Below, in pieces: positions 18,701-26,554 of a DNA stretch of 64,000 bases (its first letter is position 1; every line of letters begins with the position of its first letter). The notes beneath the pieces are model-generated. The model made no database searches. It was not told the origin of the DNA and saw only the letters and a list, made by a program, of their open reading frames with translations. The DNA lies in NCBI RefSeq assembly GCF_001038625.1, contig NZ_CP011803.1, positions 5,208,001 through 5,272,000 of the forward strand, given 5' to 3'. A program made the position numbers and the translations under genes. This DNA is from Clostridium carboxidivorans P7. Lineage in GTDB: Bacteria; Bacillota; Clostridia; Clostridiales; Clostridiaceae.

Positions 18701-19522
18701 TGTGTTAAGCTTTGGAGAAAGGAAAATTTTAAAAATGACTTACGTGATGAAAATGAGAAAGAAGATATAATTAAAATAGTAAAAGATGAATCGTTAAATG
18801 GTGGCAATAGCATATATTATGAGGAAGTTAATAGAAGACTCAATTGGCAGTATAAATACAAAGAGTCCTGTAATATACCATCAAAGTTTTCTGTATCAGA
18901 GATAAAGAGAAGATTCGATTTTTTATCAGCAGATGAAGGAAGTTCATTTTTAGTTGATTCTAGTAAATTAAATAAACCTGTATTTCTTCAGAAAACAACA
19001 AAGTTATCAGCATCAGAGAAGGGAACGCTTCTACATACTGTTATGCAGCATGTAGATTTGAAAAAAGTTTCTAACTATGAAGAGATATCTAACCAGGTGA
19101 ATGACTTAGTAAATAGAGAATTTATAACTAGAGAAGAAGCTAATTCAATTGATGCAAATAAAATATTAAAGTTTTTTAACTCTAGTTTAGGAAAAAGAAT
19201 GATAAAATCAAAAAAAGTTTTAAGAGAAGTTCCTTTTATTGTAAGTTTAGATAGCACTGAGCTTTACAAAGATTTGCCAAGAGATGTATATGGAGAGGAA
19301 AAAGTACTTTTGCAGGGAATAATAGACTGTTATTTTGAAGAAGATGATGAATTAGTGCTTTTAGATTATAAAACAGATTATGTAGATGATTTAGATAAGA
19401 TTAAAGAAAGATATTCAGTTCAAATTAAGTGCTATAAAAATGCGCTTGAAAGATTAACAGGAAAAAATATAAAAAATAAATATTTATATTTATTTTATAA
19501 TGATGAAATATTGGAACTTTAA
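15791..19522 (+). CDS. addA: AddA, ATP-dependent helicase/nuclease subunit A
   Basis: A 1243-residue UvrD-type helicase and RecB-type nuclease, the A subunit of the AddAB double-strand-break resection complex. Motif I AAGAGAGKTAVLVERI is near residue 22-37, motif II LIDEYQDSNEVQ near 395, motif VI LYVALTRAKEKL near 885, and the nuclease signature LLDYKTDYVDDL near 1190. A charged insertion lies around residues 500-560. GGTGAT just upstream supports the ATG at 15791 over the GTG at 15782. The length is typical. The partner addB, which normally lies directly upstream, is absent from the window; instead a foldback element and the GGDEF gene are found there. Confidence 0.96.
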   Translation: MDTKWTQEQREAIFTKNCNLLVAAGAGAGKTAVLVERIIQKITDNEDDVDVDKLLVVTFTNAAASEMRERIGDAISKKLEVMPESKNLQKQLMLLNKSNIMTIHSFCLQVIKNNFHIIDLDPNFRVCDETESILLKQETIDEVFEDKYEQSDEGFIQLVKCYGGKNDFKVENMILDLYEFAKSNPWPEKWISTMVERFNVEEDFNFEKSPWFPVILDYMIVELQGCKSKMEKAIEIVENAQGINYYLEPMKKDLQNINNIMQCISLEELKYQFDNLQFEKLPVKRNKDADKEAKEKSKKIRDDVKKKITEISEDIFLKMSSMGKDLKEMYPKMKSLGKIVMEFNERYGAKKRERGLVDFNDIEHFCLNILIDTKENGDITPSKIALEYRQKFEEILIDEYQDSNEVQEVIMNAISKKNDIPNTFMVGDVKQSIYRFRQAKPELFLDKYNRYSDNRVGNERKIKLFKNFRSRPEIIFAVNYVFNQIMSVNIGELEYDEGEMLKSGADFPELGENVMDAESKIELHLLDKKDNEVCEDNSQNPEGAEAENINEETPDNIQIEARLVGKRIIDLINNEKFKVYDKDEKKYRNVTYKDIVILLRTTSNWAPTFVEELKSFGIPVFADTNTGYFDNIEIRTIISLLQIIDNPIQDIPLLSILRSPIEGFSSEEIIDIRMVDRNINFFSALKIIIESDDADERIKHVSKELKDKVSNFLNKLKKWRKKSLYMPIDEFIWYIYTDTGYYGFVGAMPGGKQRQANLRILFQRAKQYESTSYKGLFNFINFINKLRNSSGDMGSAKILGENEDVVRIMSVHKSKGLEFPVVILSGTGKNFNLMDMNRSVLFHSELGLGPEYVNIDRRISYPTIAKQVLKKKIKVETLSEEMRILYVALTRAKEKLIITGTAKDLEKTSEKWCEAIKYEEGKIPEYVVINAKNYLDWIVPAVAKHLSGKVIRDIGGVYDFEPLVDDKSKWCVKLWRKENFKNDLRDENEKEDIIKIVKDESLNGGNSIYYEEVNRRLNWQYKYKESCNIPSKFSVSEIKRRFDFLSADEGSSFLVDSSKLNKPVFLQKTTKLSASEKGTLLHTVMQHVDLKKVSNYEEISNQVNDLVNREFITREEANSIDANKILKFFNSSLGKRMIKSKKVLREVPFIVSLDSTELYKDLPRDVYGEEKVLLQGIIDCYFEEDDELVLLDYKTDYVDDLDKIKERYSVQIKCYKNALERLTGKNIKNKYLYLFYNDEILEL

Positions 19523-19555
19523 TTTAAAGTAATAAAATTAGGAGGGGAAATAGTA

Positions 19556-21259
19556 ATGAAAAATAAAATAATATCATTTTCTATAACGTTATTCCTAACT
19601 ATATTATTAATAACTGGTTTTACAATATCTTATGTTTCACAAAACATGCTTAGAAGTATACTTTTATCCAAGTTAGGTAGTAGTGATCAAGTAAATTCTA
19701 TACTATCTCAATTTAATTCTAAAAGTATATTTATAGTGCTTATTTCTATGTTAATATGTGCATTAATATTATCAGTTATAATTGCAATGTTTTTAAACAG
19801 TATATTTATAAAAATTGACAAATTAAAATATGATTTGAATAAGATATCACAAGGAGATTTATCTATAAAATTAAAATCTAAGGGATATATGTCTACTTTA
19901 GCAGACAGTATAAATATTATGGTAGGGAATACTAGAAAAATTTTATGCGAAATAGCAGAAATGTCTCAAAAAACTAGAGAGTTATCTAGCAATTTAAATA
20001 AGAATACAAAACAAACTTTATCATCATCAAATGAGATAACTAAATCTATAATTGCGATTAGTGAATCGGCTTCAGTACAATCAGGAAATGCAGAAAGTAC
20101 AGGAGAAAGTGCAAAGCAAATGGTAAGCAATGCTGAAATTATAGCTGAGCATGCCGGAAATACTGAAAACATCGCAAAAGAAATGATGAATGTAATTAAT
20201 GAAAGTGTTAAAGTTTTTGATGAAATAATTGTGAAAATTAAGGGTACTGGAGATGTGAGTGAAAAGCTTGCTAATAATGTTGAGACACTTCAAGGTGAGG
20301 CTGATGCAATAAAAGGTATTGCTACAGTAGTAACGGAGATAAGTGAACAAACAAATCTTTTGGCTTTAAATGCATCTATTGAAGCGGCAAGAGCAGGTGA
20401 GCATGGAAAAGGATTTGCTGTAGTAGCAGATGAAGTTAAAGAATTAGCAGAACAATCCTCAAGTTCTGCAGAGGAAATAACAAAAATTATTGATAATATA
20501 ACTTTAAAAATAGCTCAAATAACTAAAGAAGCTAATGAGCAAGCGGAAAGTACAAAGGATGATATAAAATTTGCAGATGGATCTAAAAATTCATTTTCAA
20601 AAATTAAAGAGTCAACTAGTTCAACTTATGATGCCATTAATGAAATACATAAATTAGCTAGCCAAACGTCATTAATGTCTGATAAGGTAAATGAATTAAT
20701 AAATGGTATCATTTTAGCTAATGAAGAATCAGTAGCCTTTACACAGGAAGTTTCTGCATCAGCACAGGAACAATCAGCATCAATGGAAAGTCTTTCTGAA
20801 TTAATAAAAAATATGAATGATGCAGCAGATAGTGTAGATTTAAAGCTTAAAGATTTTATAAACAATATAGAAATAGGAGAGAATGAAAAAAATTCTATTA
20901 AGTCTGGATTCTTAAATCTGAAAAATATAAATGAAGAAATAAACTCTAAAGCTTTGCCAATGGATGGAGTTTCACAGTTATTAAAGGAAAAAGAAAATTT
21001 ATATAAAGAATTTGAATATATAGGTGTGATGGATAAGAAAGGTATTATGAAATCTGCTAGTAAGCCTATATCATCTGAAAATAATAACTATTCATTTAGG
21101 CCTTATTTTAAAGAGGCAATGAAAGGAAATGAATATTATACTGAACCATATATATCCAATGTATCTTTTAATTACTGTATTGCCATAGCAGTACCATTTA
21201 AAAATAAGTTTGGAGAAATTGATGGAGTTATTATGGCAGATTTGATTATAGAAAAATAA
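19556..21259 (+). CDS. Methyl-accepting chemotaxis protein with C-terminal sensor-like domain
   Basis: A 567-residue chemoreceptor. Two membrane segments (about 5-27 and 57-82) enclose only about 30 external residues, too few for an external ligand domain. A HAMP domain follows (about 80-133), then the coiled-coil signalling domain with the hairpin tip [20 protein letters not shown] and [20 protein letters not shown]. After the signalling domain, residues about 460-567 form an extra domain ([42 protein letters not shown]) that resembles a Cache/PDC sensor but would lie in the cytoplasm. GGAGGGGAAA precedes the ATG at 19556. It is probably transcribed with addA (33-base gap). The ligand is unknown. 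Confidence 0.92.
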   Translation: MKNKIISFSITLFLTILLITGFTISYVSQNMLRSILLSKLGSSDQVNSILSQFNSKSIFIVLISMLICALILSVIIAMFLNSIFIKIDKLKYDLNKISQGDLSIKLKSKGYMSTLADSINIMVGNTRKILCEIAEMSQKTRELSSNLNKNTKQTLSSSNEITKSIIAISESASVQSGNAESTGESAKQMVSNAEIIAEHAGNTENIAKEMMNVINESVKVFDEIIVKIKGTGDVSEKLANNVETLQGEADAIKGIATVVTEISEQTNLLALNASIEAARAGEHGKGFAVVADEVKELAEQSSSSAEEITKIIDNITLKIAQITKEANEQAESTKDDIKFADGSKNSFSKIKESTSSTYDAINEIHKLASQTSLMSDKVNELINGIILANEESVAFTQEVSASAQEQSASMESLSELIKNMNDAADSVDLKLKDFINNIEIGENEKNSIKSGFLNLKNINEEINSKALPMDGVSQLLKEKENLYKEFEYIGVMDKKGIMKSASKPISSENNNYSFRPYFKEAMKGNEYYTEPYISNVSFNYCIAIAVPFKNKFGEIDGVIMADLIIEK

Positions 21260-21456
21260 GATTATATTAAGTATGCCACTTTTATTAATTAATTGTTCAG
21301 AAAAAGTTAATCCTTTATTTTCAATATATTCTTATTTCTTACCATAATATATGACATTTATTGAAAATTATTCATTGATATAAGAGTGTAATTATTACAT
21401 AATAGTGAATAGATGTATCAATTAGTTTTTGAATTTGTGGTGGAGGAAAGTAAAGG

Positions 21457-22569
21457 ATGAGAAAAATTTTATTAAGCAGAAAATTTTTAAAGGACTTGGA
21501 TTATATAATGTTATTTTCAGCTATAATTATTGTATGCTTTGGTATAGCTAATATTTTTAGTGCAACACACAATAAGTATGGATTTAGCTATTTTGAGTTG
21601 CAATCTATGTGGTTAATTGCTGGAGTTATAGTTGTATATATATTGCTAAATTTTGATTACAAAACAATAGGTTCATACTGTGGATTTATATACTGGAGTG
21701 GGGTAGCGCTATTGTTATTTAATGATATAACAAGTAGAGCTGTTAAGGGTGCTGCTTCTTGGATAAGAATAGGTAATAGAGCCATAGAACCTGGTGAATT
21801 TGTGAAAATAGGTCTAATATTAATGCTTGCCAAAAAATTAGATGATATGGAAGGTAACATTAATAATATAAAAAACTTTTTAATACTTTGTGCATATGCT
21901 GCTATACCAATGATTTTGATTATAGTACAACCTAATTTAGGTATGACTTTAATATGTTTTTTTATAACATTAGCTATATTTTTTATAAGTAATTTAAATT
22001 TAAAGGTTATAATATATGGATTTTTATCCATGATTCCAATAAGTGTACTTATATGGTTTAGTGGTTTAATGAAAAGTTATCAGAAAGATAGAATAATTTC
22101 ATTTTTAAATCCAGAATTGTATCAACAGGATACGGCGTTTCAATTAATGCAATCAATTATAGGTATAGGATCTGGAGGACTGTTTGGTAGAGGATATTTA
22201 AAAGGTGTACAAGTTTCAGGAGGCTATATACCTGAGGTCCATACTGATTTTATATTTGCAGTGGTAGGAGAAGAATGGGGATTGATTGGAGCTGTTATTC
22301 TGTTGATTTTTTTTGGTATATTGTTGTATAGAATGATTAATGCAGCTAAGGAATCTAAAGATATTTTTGGAAGACTTATATGTGTGGGAACAGCAGCATC
22401 TTTTATATTTTCTATATTTCAAAATATAGGTATGACAATAGGTATTATGCCTATAGCAGGAATTACCCTACCTTTTATGAGTTATGGAGGAAGTTCTATT
22501 TTAACTAATTTTATATCATTAGGATTAGTTTTAAATGTGTATATGAGAAGAAGAAAAATTAATTTTTAA
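21457..22569 (+). CDS. rodA: RodA/FtsW-type peptidoglycan glycosyltransferase (SEDS family)
   Basis: A 370-residue integral membrane protein with about ten helices. The SEDS signatures are present: KGAASWIRIGNRAIEPGEFVKIG, IPEVHTDFIFAVVGEEWGLIG and GITLPFMSYGGSSIL. It polymerises lipid II into glycan strands, normally with a class B penicillin-binding protein. Sequence style is closer to RodA (elongation) than FtsW or SpoVE, but a sporulation paralogue cannot be excluded. GTGGAGGAAAG precedes the ATG. No PBP gene is adjacent. The 197-base gap from the chemoreceptor gene is AT-rich, so it may have its own promoter, though none is clear. Confidence 0.88.
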   Translation: MRKILLSRKFLKDLDYIMLFSAIIIVCFGIANIFSATHNKYGFSYFELQSMWLIAGVIVVYILLNFDYKTIGSYCGFIYWSGVALLLFNDITSRAVKGAASWIRIGNRAIEPGEFVKIGLILMLAKKLDDMEGNINNIKNFLILCAYAAIPMILIIVQPNLGMTLICFFITLAIFFISNLNLKVIIYGFLSMIPISVLIWFSGLMKSYQKDRIISFLNPELYQQDTAFQLMQSIIGIGSGGLFGRGYLKGVQVSGGYIPEVHTDFIFAVVGEEWGLIGAVILLIFFGILLYRMINAAKESKDIFGRLICVGTAASFIFSIFQNIGMTIGIMPIAGITLPFMSYGGSSILTNFISLGLVLNVYMRRRKINF

Positions 22570-22632
22570 GGTTGCAAATATGTATAAATATATGTACAAT
22601 ATAATTGTAATTAAGTAAAAATTTAATAAATT

Positions 22633-22716
22633 CGTTGTGGGGGTGCTGTAAGGCTGAGAAGAGATTATTCTCTAACCCTTTGAACCTGATCTAGGTAAAA
22701 CTGGCGTAGGGAAGCA
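22633..22716 (+). ncRNA. TPP riboswitch (THI element)
   Basis: Direct match to the thiamin-pyrophosphate aptamer: GGGGGTGCTGT, AAGGCTGAGAAGAG, ACCCTTTGAACCTGATCTAG and GGTAAAACTGGCGTAGGGAA, in order and with proper spacing. It lies in the 5' leader of thiD-thiM-thiE, followed by an intrinsic terminator at 22745-22782. Control is therefore by transcription attenuation: thiamin pyrophosphate binding favours termination. Confidence 0.97.
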
Positions 22717-22744
22717 GATATTTTATGATATAAAATAGTATTTT

Positions 22745-22782
22745 TAAGTGTATTGCTTTTCTGCGATACACTTTTGTTTTAT
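22745..22782 (+). terminator. Riboswitch-controlled terminator of the thi operon
   Basis: AAGTGTATTGC and CTGCGATACACTT form the stem with a T-rich loop, followed by TTGTTTTATTT. Its location between aptamer and thiD fits an attenuator rather than an end-of-operon terminator. Confidence 0.85.
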
Positions 22783-22833
22783 TTAAATTAGAGTATGTTT
22801 ATCATCCACACAGCCATATAAGGAGTGATTAAA

Positions 22834-23637
22834 GTGAAAAAAGTCCTAACTATTGCAGGATCAGATAGCTGTGGAGGGGCAGGAATTCAAGCAGATTTAA
22901 AGACTATGAGTGCATTAGGTGTTTATGGTATGAGTGTTATTGCAGCTATAACAGCACAAAATACTGTAGGGGTTCAAGATGTAATGGATGTTACAGATGA
23001 AATGGTAGAGGCCCAAATAACATCCATATTTACTGACATAGATGTAGATAGTGTGAAAATTGGAATGGTTTCCAATAGTAAAACTATAGGAGTAATAAAA
23101 AAATTACTATTGAAATTTAAAGCAAAAAATATAGTATTAGATCCAGTCATGGTTTCTAAAAGTGGATATTTTCTTTTAAAGCCTGAAGCACAAGAAGCTA
23201 TAAAGGAACTTGTATCCATATCAGATTTAGTAACTCCTAATATTCCAGAAGCAGAAGTATTAACAAATATGAAAATAGAAAATGCAGATGATATGAAAAA
23301 TGCAGCAGTGAAAATAAAAGAATTGGGTGTTAAGAATGTTTTAATAAAAGGTGGTCACAGATGTAATGATGCCAATGATATACTGCTATGTGATGAGGGA
23401 TTTGTAAATTTAGCAGGACATAGAATCAATACTAAAAATACACATGGAACAGGATGTACATTATCCTCAGCAATAGCTTCTTATTTAGCTAAGGGATATA
23501 GTGTAAAACAATCAGTGACACTTTCTAAAGAATATATAACAAAGGCTATAGAAAACTCTTTTTCTATAGGACATGGAGTAGGACCAGTAGGACATTTTAT
23601 TGAACTTTATAAAAAAGCAGATGTAGATTTTGAATAA
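22834..23637 (+). CDS. thiD: Hydroxymethylpyrimidine/phosphomethylpyrimidine kinase
   Basis: A 267-residue ribokinase-fold kinase that phosphorylates HMP and HMP-phosphate to the pyrimidine diphosphate used by ThiE. Motifs: TIAGSDSCGGAGIQADLKT near the start, DPVMVSKSG in the middle, and NTHGTGCTLSSAIAS with the anion-hole GTGC near residue 210. The GTG at 22834 is preferred because AGGAG lies eight bases upstream; the earlier GTG at 22825 overlaps that site. First gene of a three-gene thiamin operon under the TPP riboswitch. thiC and other de novo genes are absent, so the operon fits salvage of HMP and thiazole. Confidence 0.96.
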   Translation: MKKVLTIAGSDSCGGAGIQADLKTMSALGVYGMSVIAAITAQNTVGVQDVMDVTDEMVEAQITSIFTDIDVDSVKIGMVSNSKTIGVIKKLLLKFKAKNIVLDPVMVSKSGYFLLKPEAQEAIKELVSISDLVTPNIPEAEVLTNMKIENADDMKNAAVKIKELGVKNVLIKGGHRCNDANDILLCDEGFVNLAGHRINTKNTHGTGCTLSSAIASYLAKGYSVKQSVTLSKEYITKAIENSFSIGHGVGPVGHFIELYKKADVDFE

Positions 23638-23654
23638 TATGGGGGGAATTGAAA

Positions 23655-24467
23655 ATGAATGATTTAAACATGATGGATAAAGTAGTTGAAAGTTTAACAA
23701 AGCTTAGAAAAAAGGTTCCATTGGTGCATTGTATAACAAATTATGTAACAATAAATGATTGTGCAAATATACTTTTATCTTTTGGTGCTTCACCAGCTAT
23801 GTGTGAAGCTTATGATGAAGTTTTTGATTTTGTAAAGTTATCCTCAGCACTATATATAAATGTTGGAACTTTAACAAAAGAACAAGAAGAAGCTGCAGTA
23901 CTTGCAAGTATATCTGCAAAACAAAATAATATACCTGTAGTATTAGATCCTGTGGCTTGTGGGGCTATACCAAGGAAACTTTCTGTAATAAATAGAATAT
24001 TTGAAGTAGGACGTGTGGATATTATAAAAGGCAATATCGGAGAAATAAAGTTCTTAGCTGGTGAGGCATCAAAGGTAAGGGGAGTAGATTCTCTTGAAGG
24101 CTCTGAAGGAGCATTGGAAGCATGTATTACCCTTGCAAATAAATATAATTGTGTAATTGCAGCTACAGGAAAAGAAGATTTTATTACAGATGGAAAAAGA
24201 AGTGCAATTATTCAAAATGGTACAGAGATGTTTACAAAAGTGACTGGATCAGGATGTATGCTGGGAGCACTTTGTGGTGGTACTGCTGGAAGCTCTGAAG
24301 ATAAGTTTATAGCTGCTGTGACAGCTGTACTTTCAATGAATGTAGCAGGAGAAGGAGCTTATGAAGAAGCTAAATTCCCAGGATCTTTTAAAGTTAAACT
24401 TATGGATCACATTTATTGCTTATCAGAAGAAAAATTGAAGGAAGAAGGAAAAATTATATGGAAATAG
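23655..24467 (+). CDS. thiM: Hydroxyethylthiazole kinase
   Basis: A 270-residue kinase that phosphorylates the thiazole alcohol for thiamin salvage. Recognised by [39 protein letters not shown] and the glycine-rich active-site segment [14 protein letters not shown] with the catalytic cysteine. Length is normal. GGGGGGAA precedes the ATG at 23655; a TTG six bases earlier is in frame but too close to the site. It follows thiD by 17 bases and overlaps thiE by ten bases, consistent with translational coupling. Confidence 0.96.
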   Translation: MNDLNMMDKVVESLTKLRKKVPLVHCITNYVTINDCANILLSFGASPAMCEAYDEVFDFVKLSSALYINVGTLTKEQEEAAVLASISAKQNNIPVVLDPVACGAIPRKLSVINRIFEVGRVDIIKGNIGEIKFLAGEASKVRGVDSLEGSEGALEACITLANKYNCVIAATGKEDFITDGKRSAIIQNGTEMFTKVTGSGCMLGALCGGTAGSSEDKFIAAVTAVLSMNVAGEGAYEEAKFPGSFKVKLMDHIYCLSEEKLKEEGKIIWK

Positions 24468-25072
24468 ATTATGGTTTATATCTTATAACAGACAGAAGTT
24501 TTTTAAAAGGTAGAGATTTAAAAAAAGTTGTTGAAGAAGCAATTTTAGGAGGAGTTACTTTAGTTCAAGTGAGAGAAAAAGATATTTCAACTAGGGAATT
24601 TTATAATGTAGCTTTAGAAGTAAAAGAAGTTACAAAGCACTATAAAGTTCCTATAATAATAAATGATAGGCTAGATATAGCGCAAGCTATAGATGCAGAA
24701 GGAGTACATTTAGGACAAAGCGATATGCCTATAAAATTTGCAAGAAAGATATTAGGCAAAGAAAAAATTATAGGTATTTCAGCAGGAAATGTAAAAGAAG
24801 CTGTAGAGGCTGAAAGAGATGGAGCAGATTATTTAGGCATAGGAACTGTATTTTATACTGGTACTAAAAAAGATATAAAAACTCCTATTGGTATTGAAGG
24901 ACTTAAAGAAGTATGTAATAGTGTAAAAATACCTTCGGTAGCTATTGGCGGGGTAAATGAAACAAATTTTAAAGAAGTTTTATCAACAGGAGTTAATGGA
25001 ATTTCTGTAATATCTGCTATACTTGGAAAAGATGATATCAGACAAGCATCTAAAAATTTAAATAGTAAATAA
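24458..25072 (+). CDS. thiE: Thiamine-phosphate synthase
   Basis: A 204-residue TIM-barrel enzyme joining HMP diphosphate and thiazole phosphate to thiamin phosphate. Signatures: [66 protein letters not shown] and AIGGVNETN. The ATG at 24458 is preceded by GAAGGAA inside thiM and gives the normal length. The frame is open 42 bases further upstream from a TTG, but that start has no ribosome site. It completes the salvage set ThiD-ThiM-ThiE and is closed by the terminator at 25082-25124. Confidence 0.96.
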   Translation: MEIDYGLYLITDRSFLKGRDLKKVVEEAILGGVTLVQVREKDISTREFYNVALEVKEVTKHYKVPIIINDRLDIAQAIDAEGVHLGQSDMPIKFARKILGKEKIIGISAGNVKEAVEAERDGADYLGIGTVFYTGTKKDIKTPIGIEGLKEVCNSVKIPSVAIGGVNETNFKEVLSTGVNGISVISAILGKDDIRQASKNLNSK

Positions 25073-25081
25073 ATATGGAAT

Positions 25082-25124
25082 GAACAGCGCAGTTAAAAAT
25101 TATTTTTACTGCGCTGTTTTTTAT
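25082..25124 (+). terminator. Rho-independent terminator of the thi operon
   Basis: AACAGCGCAGT and ACTGCGCTGTT form a GC-rich 11-bp stem around an AT loop and are followed by TTTTTT. It isolates the accessory repeat-protein locus from the thiamin operon. Confidence 0.95.
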
Positions 25125-25230
25125 GTTTAGAATGTTTTTTATAAGCACAATTTTAATTTTCAGTAATATTATATATTGAAGTACAGGCAAGGTACTTTAA
25201 TTTTAACTAAGAATTAAGAGGTGAAGAACT

Positions 25231-26475
25231 TTGGCTAATAGTATAGTATTTCAAGATTCAGCTAGTCAATTAAAAACGGCGATATTTGGTTATGATTCAA
25301 ATTCAAAGAGTTATAAATCAGTTAGTGTAAGTTCAAGTGGTGCAATAGACGTTAAAGTTGCAACAATAAATAAAGTTAATAGTTTAGGAACAGTGAACAC
25401 AGTTAGCACAGTTAGTGCAGTAACAGATGTAGCTAAAGTTAATAGTTTAGGAACAGTGAACACAGTTAGCACAGTTAGTGCAGTAACAGATGTAGCTAAA
25501 GTTAATAGTTTAGGAACAGTGAACACAGTTAGCACAGTTAGTGCAGTAACAGATGTAGCTAAAGTTAATAGTTTAGGAACAGTGAACACAGTTAGCACAG
25601 TTAGTGCAGTAACAGATGTAGCTAAAGTTAATAGTTTAGGAACAGTGAACACAGTTAGCACAGTTAGTGCAGTAACAGATGTAGCTAAAGTTAATAGTTT
25701 AGGAACAGTGAACACAGTTAGCACAGTTAGTGCAGTAACAGATGTAGCTAAAGTTAATAGTTTAGGAACAGTGAACACAGTTAGCACAGTTAGTGCAGTA
25801 ACAGATGTAGCTAAAGTTAATAGTTTAGGAACAGTGAACACAGTTAGCACAGTTAGTGCAGTAACAGATGTGGCTAAAGTTAATAGTTTAGGAACAGTGA
25901 ACACAGTTAGTACGGTTAGTGCAGTAACAGATGTGGCTAAAGTTAATAGTTTAGGAACAGTAAACACAGTTAGTACGGTTAGTGCAGTAACAGATGTAGC
26001 TAAAGTTAATAGTTTAGGAACAGTGAATACAGTTACAACAGTAACAGGAGTAACTAAGGTTAGCTCAGTAGGAACTGCTCAAATATACGGTTATACAGGA
26101 GCAACTATTCAGCAGGTTAAAATTGATCATGATGGACAATTAATGGTTAATCTCAGTGGTAGGAAATTCTATGAAGTTAGTGAAACAGTTAAGAATCTAA
26201 AAGCTGAAAAATTAGGTACAATTGTGGATACTTCAAAATATCAAGACATTAGCTGGTATATTAAAAATGTATCTGCTACTAAAGCAACAGTAAATGTACA
26301 AGTTTTAGTAGCACCAACTAAAGGAGCTGACTATGCAATAATTGGTGAAAAAGCAGAAATAGTAGCAGACAAACCAAAGGTTATAACTTCAGAGTACTAT
26401 TTCCATTATACAAGACTTCAATTTACTTCAAATACTACTCAATCTGTGCAGGTTTGGTTTAATGGAAGATATTAA
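25231..26475 (+). CDS. Thr/Ser/Val-rich tandem-repeat protein with a DUF6385-like C-terminal domain
   Basis: A 414-residue protein in three parts: a short N-terminal region (1-47, beginning MANSIVFQDSASQLK), ten identical 21-residue repeats plus one divergent copy (about 48-270), and a C-terminal domain (about 300-414; GRKFYEVSETVKNL to QVWFNGRY) that I recall as DUF6385. Each repeat is seven triplets with Val or Leu mostly in the middle position (TVN-TVS-TVS-AVT-DVA). This suggests an extended beta-type fibre. There is no signal peptide, transmembrane segment or sorting signal. The start is TTG, with GAGGTG seven bases upstream. Two glycosyltransferases follow, so the many Thr/Ser may be glycosylated, as in exosporium or surface filaments (inference). 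Confidence 0.85.
   Translation: MANSIVFQDSASQLKTAIFGYDSNSKSYKSVSVSSSGAIDVKVATINKVNSLGTVNTVSTVSAVTDVAKVNSLGTVNTVSTVSAVTDVAKVNSLGTVNTVSTVSAVTDVAKVNSLGTVNTVSTVSAVTDVAKVNSLGTVNTVSTVSAVTDVAKVNSLGTVNTVSTVSAVTDVAKVNSLGTVNTVSTVSAVTDVAKVNSLGTVNTVSTVSAVTDVAKVNSLGTVNTVSTVSAVTDVAKVNSLGTVNTVSTVSAVTDVAKVNSLGTVNTVTTVTGVTKVSSVGTAQIYGYTGATIQQVKIDHDGQLMVNLSGRKFYEVSETVKNLKAEKLGTIVDTSKYQDISWYIKNVSATKATVNVQVLVAPTKGADYAIIGEKAEIVADKPKVITSEYYFHYTRLQFTSNTTQSVQVWFNGRY
25372..26064 (+). repeat. 63-bp coding minisatellite, ten copies plus one divergent
   Basis: Units start every 63 bases at 25372, 25435, 25498 and so on to 25939 (ten copies), and a degenerate eleventh starts at 26002. Copies 1-7 are identical in DNA. 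Copy 8 differs at one base, and copies 9-10 carry a few further synonymous changes near the 3' end. The unit is a multiple of three, so gain or loss of copies keeps the frame. It is not a CRISPR array: the units are directly contiguous with no spacers. Confidence 0.97.
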
Positions 26476-26482
26476 AGATTAA

Positions 26483-26522
26483 TGGCTGAGAAGTACTTGA
26501 ATGTACTTCTTGGCTTTTTTAT
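26483..26522 (+). terminator. Rho-independent terminator after the repeat protein
   Basis: The stem GGCTGAGAAGTAC and GTACTTCTTGGC with loop TTGAAT is followed by TTTTTT. It lies between the repeat-protein gene and the first glycosyltransferase, so the latter is either read through at reduced level or has its own promoter. Confidence 0.9.
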
Positions 26523-26554
26523 AAATTTGGAAAAAATTAAGAGGTGATTTACCA

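Noticed and set aside
25311-25967. Long minus-strand open frame across the minisatellite
   Set aside because: It exists only because the 63-bp unit lacks stops in that antisense frame; it has no ribosome site and is pure repeat. The plus-strand frame has a ribosome site and non-repeat domains on both sides.
25372-26064. CRISPR-like regular repeats
   Set aside because: Units are contiguous, coding and without unique spacers; no cas genes are nearby.
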